Source: an uncultured Pseudomonadales bacterium
Lineage (GTDB): Bacteria; Pseudomonadota; Gammaproteobacteria; Pseudomonadales; Azotimanducaceae
Direction of reading: 5' to 3'
DNA length: 56,831 nt
NCBI GenBank assembly: GCA_937921865.1
Contig: CAKZWF010000072.1
Location: forward strand, 1-56,831
Shown here: piece after piece, positions 18,393 to 27,012 of the stretch
Layout of the letters: the number at the start of each line of letters is the position of its first letter
How positions within the stretch are numbered: the stretch's first letter is position 1
Position numbers and translations under genes: made by a program
Notes under the pieces: model-generated
Told to the model about the DNA's origin: nothing
What the model saw: only the letters and a program-made list of their open reading frames with translations
Database searches by the model: none

Positions 18393-19007
18393 TTAACGTC
18401 TACGAGCGGTAATCTTCCTGCGAGCTGGGGCTTTCTTGGTAGAAGCCTTTCGCTTTGCAGTAGTCTTACGTTTCGCGGGTGCTTTCTTTGCAACCTTACG
18501 CTTGGCTACCTTCTTTTTAGCCACCTTCTTTTTGGCCACCTTTTTCTTTGCTACTTTCTTTTTAGCAGCAGTTTTCTTGGCAGCTGGACGCTTTGCAACT
18601 TTGCGCTTAGCGACCTTTTTCTTTGCTACCTTCCTTTTGGCGACCTTTTTCTTGGCGACCTTTCTCTTGGCAACCTTTCTCTTGGCAACTTTTTTCTTAG
18701 CTACCTTTCTCTTCGCGACCTTTTTCTTCGCCGGCGACTTTTTGCGCGCTACTGTCTTTTTCTTGGCAGTGGCTTTTTTCTTCGCAGCTGTCTTTTTCTT
18801 GGCAGCTACTTTGCGCTTTGCTGTCGCTGGACGTTTTGCAGTGGTTTTCCGCTTGGCTGCTGTTTTCCTGGCAGCAGTTTTACGCTTAGCCACTGTTTTC
18901 TTCTTGGCGGACGTCTTCTTTCTGGCGGGCGCTTTTTTCACAGCAGCTTTCTTAGCGGTACGCTTAGCAGCAGGCCGCTTTTTCGCTGCGCTTTTTGCTC
19001 TCGGCAT
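18393..19007 (-). CDS. Histone H1-like Lys/Ala-rich repetitive DNA-binding protein (AlgP type)
   Basis: The 204-residue protein is made almost only of Lys, Ala, Arg, Val and Thr, with no hydrophobic core or signal. The middle, about residues 95-175, is a run of near-identical pentapeptides of the [10 protein letters not shown] type; flanks carry KKxAAK and KKTxAK units. This matches the C-terminal tail of eukaryotic H1 and of bacterial H1-like proteins such as AlgP of Pseudomonas. Such proteins bind DNA or RNA through charge. A GAGGAG ribosome-binding site precedes the ATG at 19007. The repetitive DNA makes repeat number likely to vary. It is the last gene of a leftward set after adk but is separated from adk by ~430 bases of repetitive sequence. 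Confidence 0.85.
   Translation of the reverse strand: MPRAKSAAKKRPAAKRTAKKAAVKKAPARKKTSAKKKTVAKRKTAARKTAAKRKTTAKRPATAKRKVAAKKKTAAKKKATAKKKTVARKKSPAKKKVAKRKVAKKKVAKRKVAKRKVAKKKVAKRKVAKKKVAKRKVAKRPAAKKTAAKKKVAKKKVAKKKVAKKKVAKRKVAKKAPAKRKTTAKRKASTKKAPARRKITARRR
18555..18725 (-). repeat. Coding tandem repeats of the H1-like gene
   Basis: The central part of the H1-like gene consists of about eleven in-frame 15-base units encoding KKVAK or RKVAK variants. Third positions differ between units, so the repeat is old enough to have drifted, and selection appears to act on the protein sequence. Boundaries are approximate. Confidence 0.7.
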
Positions 19008-19438
19008 AAAGAGATTCTCCTCGGCTATTGTTGGACCTTACTCCAGCTGACGTACTTCATGTACCAGCTGGCTTGATTTTTACCTCAAAAGCAGCCTTCT
19101 GAAAGAAACAACACATTTCAAGATACATGTTGCGCTCATTCGGTCTGCTACTTATTACTGCTGTTCGTATCCGGTCTTTGTCTCTCAACTTAGTTCTTCA
19201 CTTTCGTCTTTTTACTCTTGTTTCTTACTTTCGCTCGAAACCTTCGTTGAAAACCCTCGTTCAAAACTTTCGTTTCTTCTTACCGTTTCCTCGGAGAGGT
19301 CGCAGTTGAAAAAACTCCTTTAAGAAACATGAACACTCTAAGAACTTAACTGCTTTAAGAAGACCTTAGATCAAGACACAAATCATGCAACGTAAAAATC
19401 GAAGGAATAATATTTCAAAAAGATATAGAAGAACACCA
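19008..19438 (-). other. Long gene-free leader region upstream of the H1-like gene
   Basis: These ~430 bases lie between adk and the H1-like gene. They are more AT-rich than their surroundings and strongly asymmetric: the minus strand, which is the transcript sense, is purine-rich. I see no protein frame of convincing quality. The main content is the 13-base-periodic repeat described separately. A promoter for the H1-like gene should lie here, giving it a long untranslated leader, but I cannot point to one with confidence. Confidence 0.6.
19200..19278 (-). repeat. Degenerate 13-bp tandem repeat in the H1-like gene leader
   Basis: On the plus strand, units starting at 19200, 19227, 19240, 19253 and 19266 read ACTTTCGTCTTTT, ACTTTCGCTCGAA, ACCTTCGTTGAAA, ACCCTCGTTCAAA and ACTTTCGTTTCTT; the unit at 19213 is weaker and 14 bases long. 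The transcript-sense core is RCGARRGT. Fainter copies at the same 13-base spacing can be followed left to about 19135 and, with a changed consensus (ACTCTTTAAGAA-like), right to about 19373. There is no intervening spacer, so it is not a CRISPR. Confidence 0.6.
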
Positions 19439-20110
<672 letters not shown>

Positions 20111-20144
20111 TCAGTTAAAAAAAACGATTATCCAAACGTGCATA

Positions 20145-22199
20145 TCAGTGGGCTTCAGGCGCCTGAAAGTCCGATTCATCGACCAACCCACGACCTCTGG
20201 TCACCTGATTCTCTACCCTTCTGGCTGCGAATACGTCTGGGATCTGACGAAGCCCATCAATAACAACAGCCAGCTCAACCAGGCTGGACACCTGCAGTTC
20301 CAGAACCATGCGCGCAACACCGCTAGAAGGGTCGACGCTGCCGCTGTTTGAGTGTAGCGAGACTTTCGAGTCTTTCAGAAAAGTTGTTACGTCCAGTAAC
20401 AACCCTTCCCGATCATGAGCGCTGATATCAACGGTAAAAGTTTCACGATTGCGCAACCTCGATTCAGGCAGAAGAGTGAGCTGTGTCGGCGCTTCGCGTT
20501 CGCCGGAAATCTCTGCAACCACGTCCAGGCCATGACAATCACCGACGGACAGGGCGAGCAGAAAATCTTCCGAATTGCCGCAGCCAAGGGCATGAGCCAG
20601 CTCCGCCAGGGCTTCATCGTCAGGTATCGGAATCAACAGTCGTCCCAACAGTCGCTCGAGCATCAGTTTTCCAGCCTGCAGATTCTGCTGCAAAGACCGG
20701 GACCGAAACCAGTCCTGTATTTTTTCCCGCGCGCGTGTAGACGCGACGTAGTGCAGGTGTGTCTCCAGCCAGTCCCGCTGCGGCTCAGCGACTTCATCAG
20801 TCACGATCTCGACCCGCTGGCCCGTGCGCAGCGGGGTATTCAACGCGACGCTCAATCCATCAACTTTTGCGGCACAGCAGCGGTGCCCGATCTCCGTGTG
20901 AACCCGATAAGCAAAGTCGACGGGCGTTGCTCCAGTGGTCAGGTCCAGCACGTGCCCTTTCGGTGTATATACAAATATGCGCTCTTCCCGAACCCGGTGC
21001 TGGAGTTCTTCACTGATCGGATCTCTGCCGCCATGTTCCTGGGTTTCGTCCTGCCATTCGACCACACGGCGCAGCCAATTCATTTTTTCTGCGTAGGACT
21101 CGTCTTCTCTGCGACCGTCTTTGTAGGCCCAGTGGGCGCAGACGCCCAACTCGGCTTCTTCGTGCATTTCGGGAGTGCGGATCTGCACTTCCAGCGTCTT
21201 ACCATCATCGCTAATCACCGCGGTATGAATAGACCGATACCCGTTTTCCTTCGGTACCGCGATGTAGTCATCGAATTCTCTGGGAATATGCTGCCATTCG
21301 GTGTGTACGACGCCGAGAGCTGAGTAGCACTGGCCAATATCAGGCACCACAATACGGATGGCTCGCTGGTCATAGACTTCATCGAGACCGACGTTTTTGG
21401 AGCGCATCTTCTTCCAGATGCTGTAGATGTGTTTAGCCCTGCCGAATACCGTCGCTTCGATACCGCGCTCCGCCATCCGCGCCTGCACCGAAGCCGCGAT
21501 TTCAGCCACCTGCGCTTCACGCTCAGCTCTACGGCCATCAAGTTGTTTAGCCAGTGCTTTATAAACATCTGGATCCAGATAGCGCAGCGCCAGATCTTCC
21601 AGCTCCCACTTGAGGTGCCAGACGCCAAGGCGATTCGCCAGAGGTGCAAAGATCAACATTGCCTCCTGTGCGATGCGCCGCTTTCGCTCTTCGGATGCAG
21701 TCTTCGCAGATCGCAACGCCACAACCCGCTCGGCGAGCTTCAGAATAGCCACCCTGGCATCGTCAATCATGGACACCAGCATACGGCGGATGTTTTCCAC
21801 CTGATCTCTGGCTTCGCTGGCCTGCATCGGCGAACTGGACATTTCCAGCAGGCTGCTGTCAGCCATGCGAGCAACGGATTCGACTAGGCCAGCAACCTCT
21901 GCGCTGGTACCGTCCGCGATCTGCGGCAGAGAGTAACGCCCGAGACGGTGACATCGATAAACAAGTGCTGCAGCAACACACCGGGCATCGAGCTTCAGCG
22001 CGACAACCAGCGCTGCCAGCTGCACGCCTCGTGTCGTCAAAGCCATGTCCTGCGAATCCAGCGCACGGACCATGGCGAGAGCGGATGCAACCACATGTTC
22101 CGGGTCAGCTACACCGCTCTCCTGTATTCCCTCCAGCCAGGCATCAGCATTTACCTGGCCGTCATCATCAAAAGGAATCTGTTCACGAAGCATCACCAT
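20145..22199 (-). CDS. relA: (p)ppGpp synthetase RelA (synthetase-only type)
   Basis: RelA makes (p)ppGpp on stalled ribosomes during amino-acid starvation. The 684-residue protein keeps the multi-domain layout. A pseudo-HD region at about 50-170 has the HD histidine-aspartate pair replaced (VYRCHR in the usual HD place), so no hydrolase is expected. The synthetase at about 220-370 has the EFDDYIAVPKENGYRSIHT block; its acidic EFDD marks RelA, not SpoT. TGS follows at about 395-455 and an ACT domain at about 605-675. The ATG at 22199 overlaps rlmD by seven bases; a second ATG at 22193 is also possible. A separate SpoT must exist elsewhere if the organism degrades ppGpp. Confidence 0.96.
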   Translation of the reverse strand: MVMLREQIPFDDDGQVNADAWLEGIQESGVADPEHVVASALAMVRALDSQDMALTTRGVQLAALVVALKLDARCVAAALVYRCHRLGRYSLPQIADGTSAEVAGLVESVARMADSSLLEMSSSPMQASEARDQVENIRRMLVSMIDDARVAILKLAERVVALRSAKTASEERKRRIAQEAMLIFAPLANRLGVWHLKWELEDLALRYLDPDVYKALAKQLDGRRAEREAQVAEIAASVQARMAERGIEATVFGRAKHIYSIWKKMRSKNVGLDEVYDQRAIRIVVPDIGQCYSALGVVHTEWQHIPREFDDYIAVPKENGYRSIHTAVISDDGKTLEVQIRTPEMHEEAELGVCAHWAYKDGRREDESYAEKMNWLRRVVEWQDETQEHGGRDPISEELQHRVREERIFVYTPKGHVLDLTTGATPVDFAYRVHTEIGHRCCAAKVDGLSVALNTPLRTGQRVEIVTDEVAEPQRDWLETHLHYVASTRAREKIQDWFRSRSLQQNLQAGKLMLERLLGRLLIPIPDDEALAELAHALGCGNSEDFLLALSVGDCHGLDVVAEISGEREAPTQLTLLPESRLRNRETFTVDISAHDREGLLLDVTTFLKDSKVSLHSNSGSVDPSSGVARMVLELQVSSLVELAVVIDGLRQIPDVFAARRVENQVTRGRGLVDESDFQAPEAH

Positions 22200-23506
22200 G
22201 ACCGGGAGAAACTTCCAAGGGTTTCTATATGGGCCGTATTGGGAAACATGTCGAAAACTCCAACTCGCTCCAGCAGATAGCCTTTCTCCTGCAGCACCGC
22301 TGCATCGGCAGCAAAAGAGGCTGGTTGACAGCTCACGTAGACAACTTTCCGCGGTCGAAGGCTATCAAGCCATGTCGCAAGATTGGGACCGGCGCCAGAT
22401 CTTGGAGGATCCAGAAGCAGATAGTCTGCGCTTTCAGCAAGCTCGCAGCCAGGATCATACAGATCAGCGACCTGGAACTCACACCGACCGGACAGGCCAT
22501 TACGCTCGGCATTCATCACAGCGCGGTCTATGGATTCAGCAGCAGCCTCGTAGCCTGTCACCGACCAGCCCAACGACGCAGCTGCCAGGCTAAAATTACC
22601 GATCCCACAGAAAAGATCAAACACGCGGCCGCCATCCGGTCGCCCGAATTCCGCCAGTGCGCTACGCACCAACAATCGGTTCACTGCAAGATTTACCTGA
22701 GTGAAATCCCAGGGCAGGAACTGATAGTACAGCCCATAATCGACATTGGCATAACCGAGATACCGACTGGCGTGACGGCTCAGCATTCGAACACTGTCAT
22801 AGCCAGCGCTCTGCGTAAAAACACGAATGTCATGCCGAATGGCAAACTCCCGCAGCAACTCTTCATCAGGTTCGGTCAGAAGTTCCAGATGACGAACAAT
22901 AATCGCCTGCTCATGATCACCTGCCGCAAGTTCAATCTGCGGTATTCGGGTGGGATCGCTTAGACTACTGATAAGCTGGCGTAGCGGTTTCAGCAGTACG
23001 GAAAATTCCCCAATGAGCGTTTCACAGGACTCCATTCGGGCAACCCGGTTACTGAGGGTTTCACGAAAACCGACAAGCACTTCACCGCCAACTACTCGCA
23101 CACCAAGTCTGGCTTTGGTTCTGTAGCGAAGTTTCGGCCCCTGCACTGGTGAGTTGATGTTTTCGGGTTCAACCCCCACGGCAGCCAGCGCCCTGGTCAA
23201 CTGCTGTTGTTTCAGCGCCAGTTGTTCAGCATAGTCGATGTGCTGCATCGCACAGCCGCCGCAACGCGGGAAATAGCCGCAGGCTGGTGCAATCCGTGCA
23301 GAAGACCAGCCGGCTCTGGCCGCTGGAGCGCTGGCTTCGCCGTACCAGATGCCCCTGCGTCGCTTCAGCACTTTCACCGAGACAAGTTCTCCCGGCAGCG
23401 CATTCTTCGCCTGGACCACTCGCTCATCGAGTTGGCCTACCCCGGTTCCGTCAGGCATGAGATCAGTGACGCACAGCTCAATCTCTCGTGGTGCTCGTTT
23501 GCTCAC
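22193..23506 (-). CDS. rlmD: 23S rRNA (uracil1939-C5)-methyltransferase RlmD
   Basis: RlmD makes m5U1939 in 23S rRNA. The 437-residue protein has an N-terminal TRAM domain and the iron-sulfur cysteines C76, C82, C85 (CGYFPRCGGC) and C161, spaced as in the E. coli enzyme. The SAM-binding motif VFDLFCGIGNFSL is near 290, LLLDPPRSG near 358 and the catalytic cysteine is in YVSCQPASF near 390. The GTG start overlaps the recO stop (GTGA), and the stop overlaps relA. rlmD-relA adjacency is common; joining them directly to recO is less so. Confidence 0.96.
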   Translation of the reverse strand: MSKRAPREIELCVTDLMPDGTGVGQLDERVVQAKNALPGELVSVKVLKRRRGIWYGEASAPAARAGWSSARIAPACGYFPRCGGCAMQHIDYAEQLALKQQQLTRALAAVGVEPENINSPVQGPKLRYRTKARLGVRVVGGEVLVGFRETLSNRVARMESCETLIGEFSVLLKPLRQLISSLSDPTRIPQIELAAGDHEQAIIVRHLELLTEPDEELLREFAIRHDIRVFTQSAGYDSVRMLSRHASRYLGYANVDYGLYYQFLPWDFTQVNLAVNRLLVRSALAEFGRPDGGRVFDLFCGIGNFSLAAASLGWSVTGYEAAAESIDRAVMNAERNGLSGRCEFQVADLYDPGCELAESADYLLLDPPRSGAGPNLATWLDSLRPRKVVYVSCQPASFAADAAVLQEKGYLLERVGVFDMFPNTAHIETLGSFSRSW

Positions 23507-24189
23507 TGGTTGCCCCTGCCGTACAGCAGTTTCCGACTCATCAACGGTTTTGCCCCAAGGTGCGCAGTCAACGCCTGCCGGAAGATGCGTTTAGCCAGGC
23601 GTTTATCCATCAGGCTCCGAAACTCTCCCCGGCCAATTGATAGCAGACTATCGCCAGGATAGCCCCGCTCGCTATCGCTGGCGACAAACCCAATCTCCGG
23701 ATCAAAGCGGTAGTGACGACCAGGATCAATCGGCATCCGGGTCGCCGCATCGGTAGAAAAATCCAAGCCGTAACCAAGCTCATCAAGCAGCAGTTTCTCG
23801 AATTGCCGCAACACCCCTTCTATATCCTCAGAGAGATTTTCCAGCGCCCAATACATACCGGCAAATAGTTGAGGATGGCTTTCATGTTCACTGAGCAACC
23901 GTGTGATCAGCTCAGCCATGTACATACCGGAAACGAGCGCATCACCTACCAGCTGCGGTTGAAATTCTACTTCATAAGCACCGAGATTCATCATTGACGA
24001 ACGGCCACCAAAGCCGATTCGAAGGCAGTTCAGCGGTTGCAGCAGCCTGCCTCGTTTGCTGTTGCGAACGCCTCGAGCCATGAGACTGATGCGGCCTTGA
24101 TTCAGACAGAAACCAGAGACGATGAGACTGGTTTCGCGATATGCCCGGGTATGAAGGATGATACAGGCTTCGTCATTTACCCTAGTCAT
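23503..24189 (-). CDS. recO: DNA repair protein RecO
   Basis: RecO helps RecR load RecA onto SSB-coated DNA in the RecF pathway. The 228 residues have the N-terminal OB fold (ACIILHTRAYRETSLIVSGF, GRISLMARGVRNSKRG) and a helical C-terminal part (YMAELITRLLSEHE, QFEKLLLDELGYGLDF). The zinc cysteines of some RecO proteins are absent, as in other gammaproteobacteria. It overlaps era by 8 bases at its start and rlmD by 4 at its end. Confidence 0.94.
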   Translation of the reverse strand: MTRVNDEACIILHTRAYRETSLIVSGFCLNQGRISLMARGVRNSKRGRLLQPLNCLRIGFGGRSSMMNLGAYEVEFQPQLVGDALVSGMYMAELITRLLSEHESHPQLFAGMYWALENLSEDIEGVLRQFEKLLLDELGYGLDFSTDAATRMPIDPGRHYRFDPEIGFVASDSERGYPGDSLLSIGRGEFRSLMDKRLAKRIFRQALTAHLGAKPLMSRKLLYGRGNQ

Positions 24190-25078
24190 AACCCATACGC
24201 TTCAGCGTCATCGGATCGTTGGTCCAGCCGGATTTCACCTTTACCCAAAGCCTCAGCATGACCTTCTGATCCAGCAGCGTCTCAATGTCATGACGGGCTT
24301 CTTCACCAATCTGACGCAGTTTTTCTCCACCCTTGCCGATGACAATACGTTTCTGGCCAGAGCGTTCCACATAGATGTCTGCATCTATATCGACACCCTT
24401 ATCGCCCTGATGAAACCCTTCAACCACCACCGCGCAGCGATGAGGAATCTCGTCGCCAAGGCGGCGCATGATTTTTTCGCGAACAATTTCTGCCACCAGT
24501 CTGCGTTCGGACTGATCGGTAATCTGGTCCGGCGGAAACACATGGGGAGCTTCTGGCAGTCGTTTGAATATTTCGGCGCGCAGACTGTCCAGACCGTCGC
24601 CCCGTAATGCCGAGATCGGAATTATTTCCTTGAACAGGTCCAGCTTCTGCAGTTTTTGAATTGCCGGCAGCAACAGTGTTTTGTCTTTCAGCTGATCAAC
24701 TTTATTCATCACAGCAATGCAGGGCACACCAGCGGCGCTGATCCGATCGGCAACCAATTGATCCTCCGCCGTCCAACGATTGTGTTCTACGAGCAAAACC
24801 AGCAGGTCGACATCTTGTAATACAGAAATGGCCTCTTTGACCATGAACTTATTGATCTCACGGTCACCAGGTTCATGAATACCGGGGGTATCGACATAAA
24901 TGGCCTGGCAGTCTGCATCGGTGTCGACTCCGAGCATCGTTCGACGAGTAGTTTGAGGTTTACGGGATGTGATCGCGAGCTTCTGTTTGAGCAGATGATT
25001 CATCAACGTCGACTTACCGACATTCGGTCTGCCGACCAGAGCCACGTAGCCACAGCGTGGCTGCTCAGTTTTCATCAT
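24182..25078 (-). CDS. era: GTPase Era
   Basis: Era is a small GTPase that binds the 3' end of 16S rRNA and acts in 30S maturation. The 298 residues show G1 GRPNVGKS near 16-23, G2 around TTRRTMLG, G3 DTPG near 63, G4 NKVD near 125, and SALRGDGLD (G5). A C-terminal KH domain follows with VIGKGGEKLRQIG near 245. Two ATGs occur at 25078 and 25075. The start overlaps the rnc stop, and the rnc-era-recO order is the standard operon. Confidence 0.97.
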   Translation of the reverse strand: MMKTEQPRCGYVALVGRPNVGKSTLMNHLLKQKLAITSRKPQTTRRTMLGVDTDADCQAIYVDTPGIHEPGDREINKFMVKEAISVLQDVDLLVLLVEHNRWTAEDQLVADRISAAGVPCIAVMNKVDQLKDKTLLLPAIQKLQKLDLFKEIIPISALRGDGLDSLRAEIFKRLPEAPHVFPPDQITDQSERRLVAEIVREKIMRRLGDEIPHRCAVVVEGFHQGDKGVDIDADIYVERSGQKRIVIGKGGEKLRQIGEEARHDIETLLDQKVMLRLWVKVKSGWTNDPMTLKRMGYD

Positions 25079-25748
25079 CTATCCGTTCTACTATCAGCTC
25101 TATCATGATTTCTGCGGCCACCTTCTCAGCGTCTCGTCGACTCGCACCCGCCCCTTCGGCAGTCAGATCGAGTTCACTAACCACACAGCTGACCGTGAAA
25201 GTTCGACTGTGTTCGGAGCCCGAAGTCGCAATCACTTCATATCCAGGCAACGGCAGCTTGCGACTTTGCAGCAATTCCTGCAATCGGGTTTTAGGATCTT
25301 TGAACTCCTGATTGATCACTGCCTGAAGTCGTTGCTCAAACAATCGTGTCACCAGATCACCAGCTGCCTCTATCCCTCCATCCAGCCGCACCGCGCCGAT
25401 GATTGCCTCCAGCGCGTCAGCCAGGATCGATGCTCGTTGCTGTCCACCACTCTTTCGCTCGCCAATACCCAGACGAAGGAAGTCGCCAATCTGCAGATGG
25501 GTGGCGATCTGATGTAACGTCTCCTTGCGCACCAGGCTGGCGCGCATCAGAGTCAGCGCATCTTCCGCCAGGGTCAGATGTTGCAGGTACAATTCGTGCG
25601 CGATCACGTACCCGAGGACCGCATCGCCCAGAAATTCCAAGCGTTCGTTGTTGGGAGTACCGTGGCTTTTGTGGGTCAGTGCCTGCTCAAACAGCGCGGT
25701 ATCGTTGAACTCATATCCCAACCGTCGCTCGAGCTTACGAAGATCCAC
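25065..25748 (-). CDS. rnc: Ribonuclease III
   Basis: RNase III cleaves double-stranded RNA, including rRNA precursors and its own operon leader in E. coli. The 227-residue protein has the RIII domain with the signature NERLEFLGDAVLGYVI near 34-49, a second acidic site (ADALEAIIGAVRLDGG) near 112-127 and a C-terminal dsRNA-binding domain from about 155. GTG at 25748 is the start, 4 bases after the DUF4845 stop. The last codons overlap era by 14 bases. Confidence 0.97.
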   Translation of the reverse strand: MDLRKLERRLGYEFNDTALFEQALTHKSHGTPNNERLEFLGDAVLGYVIAHELYLQHLTLAEDALTLMRASLVRKETLHQIATHLQIGDFLRLGIGERKSGGQQRASILADALEAIIGAVRLDGGIEAAGDLVTRLFEQRLQAVINQEFKDPKTRLQELLQSRKLPLPGYEVIATSGSEHSRTFTVSCVVSELDLTAEGAGASRRDAEKVAAEIMIELIVERIDDEN

Positions 25749-25752
25749 CGGT

Positions 25753-26163
25753 TCAGGGATACTGGAAGCTCTTTTGAAACGTCAGCACGATGTCTACGTT
25801 GTAGACAATATGCTCTCGCTGTTCATAGCTGACGCTCAGAGTTGTGAACTCTTTTTCGGCCTCTATATTTACTAGACTGCGTTGATCAAAGTCTCGTAAG
25901 CCATTGATACGAAAACCTTTTGCGATAGCTTCCCTGATCTGATTCTTGTTCATCTCGTGGATAGACTGCCGCTCGAGGCCAGTAAAGACGCTCTGCATTG
26001 TTCGCCAGTCAATGTAGTGCGGACCAAGCCGCAGCAATAACGTGATAATCGCAACCAGACCGACAACCGACAGGATTATGCCGGTAATACTCAGGCCCGT
26101 GCTGCGGTGTTTCGGACTCTTGAGGCCGCTGGTTTTGATCCCAGCAGATTTGCTCGATTTCAT
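25753..26163 (-). CDS. DUF4845 single-pass membrane protein
   Basis: The 136-residue protein has a basic, Ser/Lys-rich cytoplasmic N-terminus (1-22), one membrane helix at about 23-44 (GLSITGIILSVVGLVAIITLLL) and a small periplasmic domain. The motif LGPHYIDWRTMQSVF and a domain of ~80 residues match the DUF4845 family, which sits between lepB and rnc in Pseudomonas and relatives. No function is established. A GGGAGA ribosome-binding site precedes the ATG at 26163. The constant place beside signal peptidase suggests, but does not show, a link to the envelope. Confidence 0.85.
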   Translation of the reverse strand: MKSSKSAGIKTSGLKSPKHRSTGLSITGIILSVVGLVAIITLLLRLGPHYIDWRTMQSVFTGLERQSIHEMNKNQIREAIAKGFRINGLRDFDQRSLVNIEAEKEFTTLSVSYEQREHIVYNVDIVLTFQKSFQYP

Positions 26164-26193
26164 TTCACTTTATCTCCCAGTCACAACTGTCGT

Positions 26194-27012
26194 CTAGTCC
26201 AGCCATTGGTTACGGGAAAAGGTCGGCATATTGAACCCCGGGTCTTTATGAACCCAGATCGCGACCGCTTTGCCGACGATATTTTTCTCCGCCGCAAACC
26301 CCCAAACGCGGCTGTCTTCACTCTTACCTCGATTATCTCCCATCATGAAATAGGAATCAGGAGGTACTGTCCATTCGCGGGGTTCCTCACTGAACGCATA
26401 CCGATAGGTCGAATGAGGGGAGCCGCCGCCGAGATCCTCGAGGTACTCCCTGATCGGAATGAACCCTGAAGAAAACGCCAGGCGTTCCTGAAATTCGTCA
26501 ATGAACTCATACCGAGCCCGTTCACCATTCACATAGAGTGCTTTATTCTGATAGCGGATGACGTCGCCAGGCAAACCAATAACCCGCTTAATGAAATATC
26601 TGGAATCATGAGGCGGGATGAAAACCATCACATCACCGCGAGCCGGCTCACCAACATCAATCACTTTGGTACCGAACACCGGCAAGCGGATTCCGTAGGC
26701 ATACTTGTTCACCAGCACAAAGTCACCTACCTGCAGAGTAGGCACCATGGATTCCGACGGTATCTGATAGGGTTCACCGAGAAAACTACGCAGCACCAGC
26801 ACCAGCAGCAGCACTGGAAAGAACGATCTGGCGTATTCGACTATGAGCGGTTCTCTGCCCCGATCATCGGCAGCACCGGCACTGTCCGCCGTGTTCTCAG
26901 ATTGCCTGACAGCAGAGCGACGTCTTGGTCTGAATACGACAACGTCCACCAACCAGATCAGCCCCGTTATCAGGACTGCCCAACTGAGCAGCAGTGGCAT
27001 ATCTACATCCAC
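26194..27012 (-). CDS. lepB: Signal peptidase I LepB
   Basis: LepB cuts Sec and Tat signal peptides at the periplasmic face of the inner membrane. The 272-residue protein has two membrane helices (about 6-27 and 60-77) and the catalytic Ser-Lys dyad: S88 in PSESMVP and K142 in YFIKRVIGLPGD. The later box GDNRGKSEDSRVWG is near 235. The GTG at 27012 overlaps the lepA TAG by one base; an ATG four codons later is a possible alternative. lepA-lepB is the classic pair. Confidence 0.96.
   Translation of the reverse strand: MDVDMPLLLSWAVLITGLIWLVDVVVFRPRRRSAVRQSENTADSAGAADDRGREPLIVEYARSFFPVLLLVLVLRSFLGEPYQIPSESMVPTLQVGDFVLVNKYAYGIRLPVFGTKVIDVGEPARGDVMVFIPPHDSRYFIKRVIGLPGDVIRYQNKALYVNGERARYEFIDEFQERLAFSSGFIPIREYLEDLGGGSPHSTYRYAFSEEPREWTVPPDSYFMMGDNRGKSEDSRVWGFAAEKNIVGKAVAIWVHKDPGFNMPTFSRNQWLD

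Noticed and set aside
18357..19076. Plus-strand frames of 239 and 204 codons opposite the H1-like gene, rich in Phe/Leu/Ala and membrane-like
   Set aside because: They are the complement of Lys/Ala repeats; their hydrophobic look follows from the repeat composition. The minus-strand frame has a GAGGAG site and matches H1-like proteins.
19135..19373. CRISPR array
   Set aside because: The repeats are 13 bases, contiguous and degenerate, with no unique spacers and no cas genes.
20415..21323. 302-codon plus-strand frame inside relA
   Set aside because: Antisense shadow of a clearly conserved relA synthetase region; no start signal or family match.
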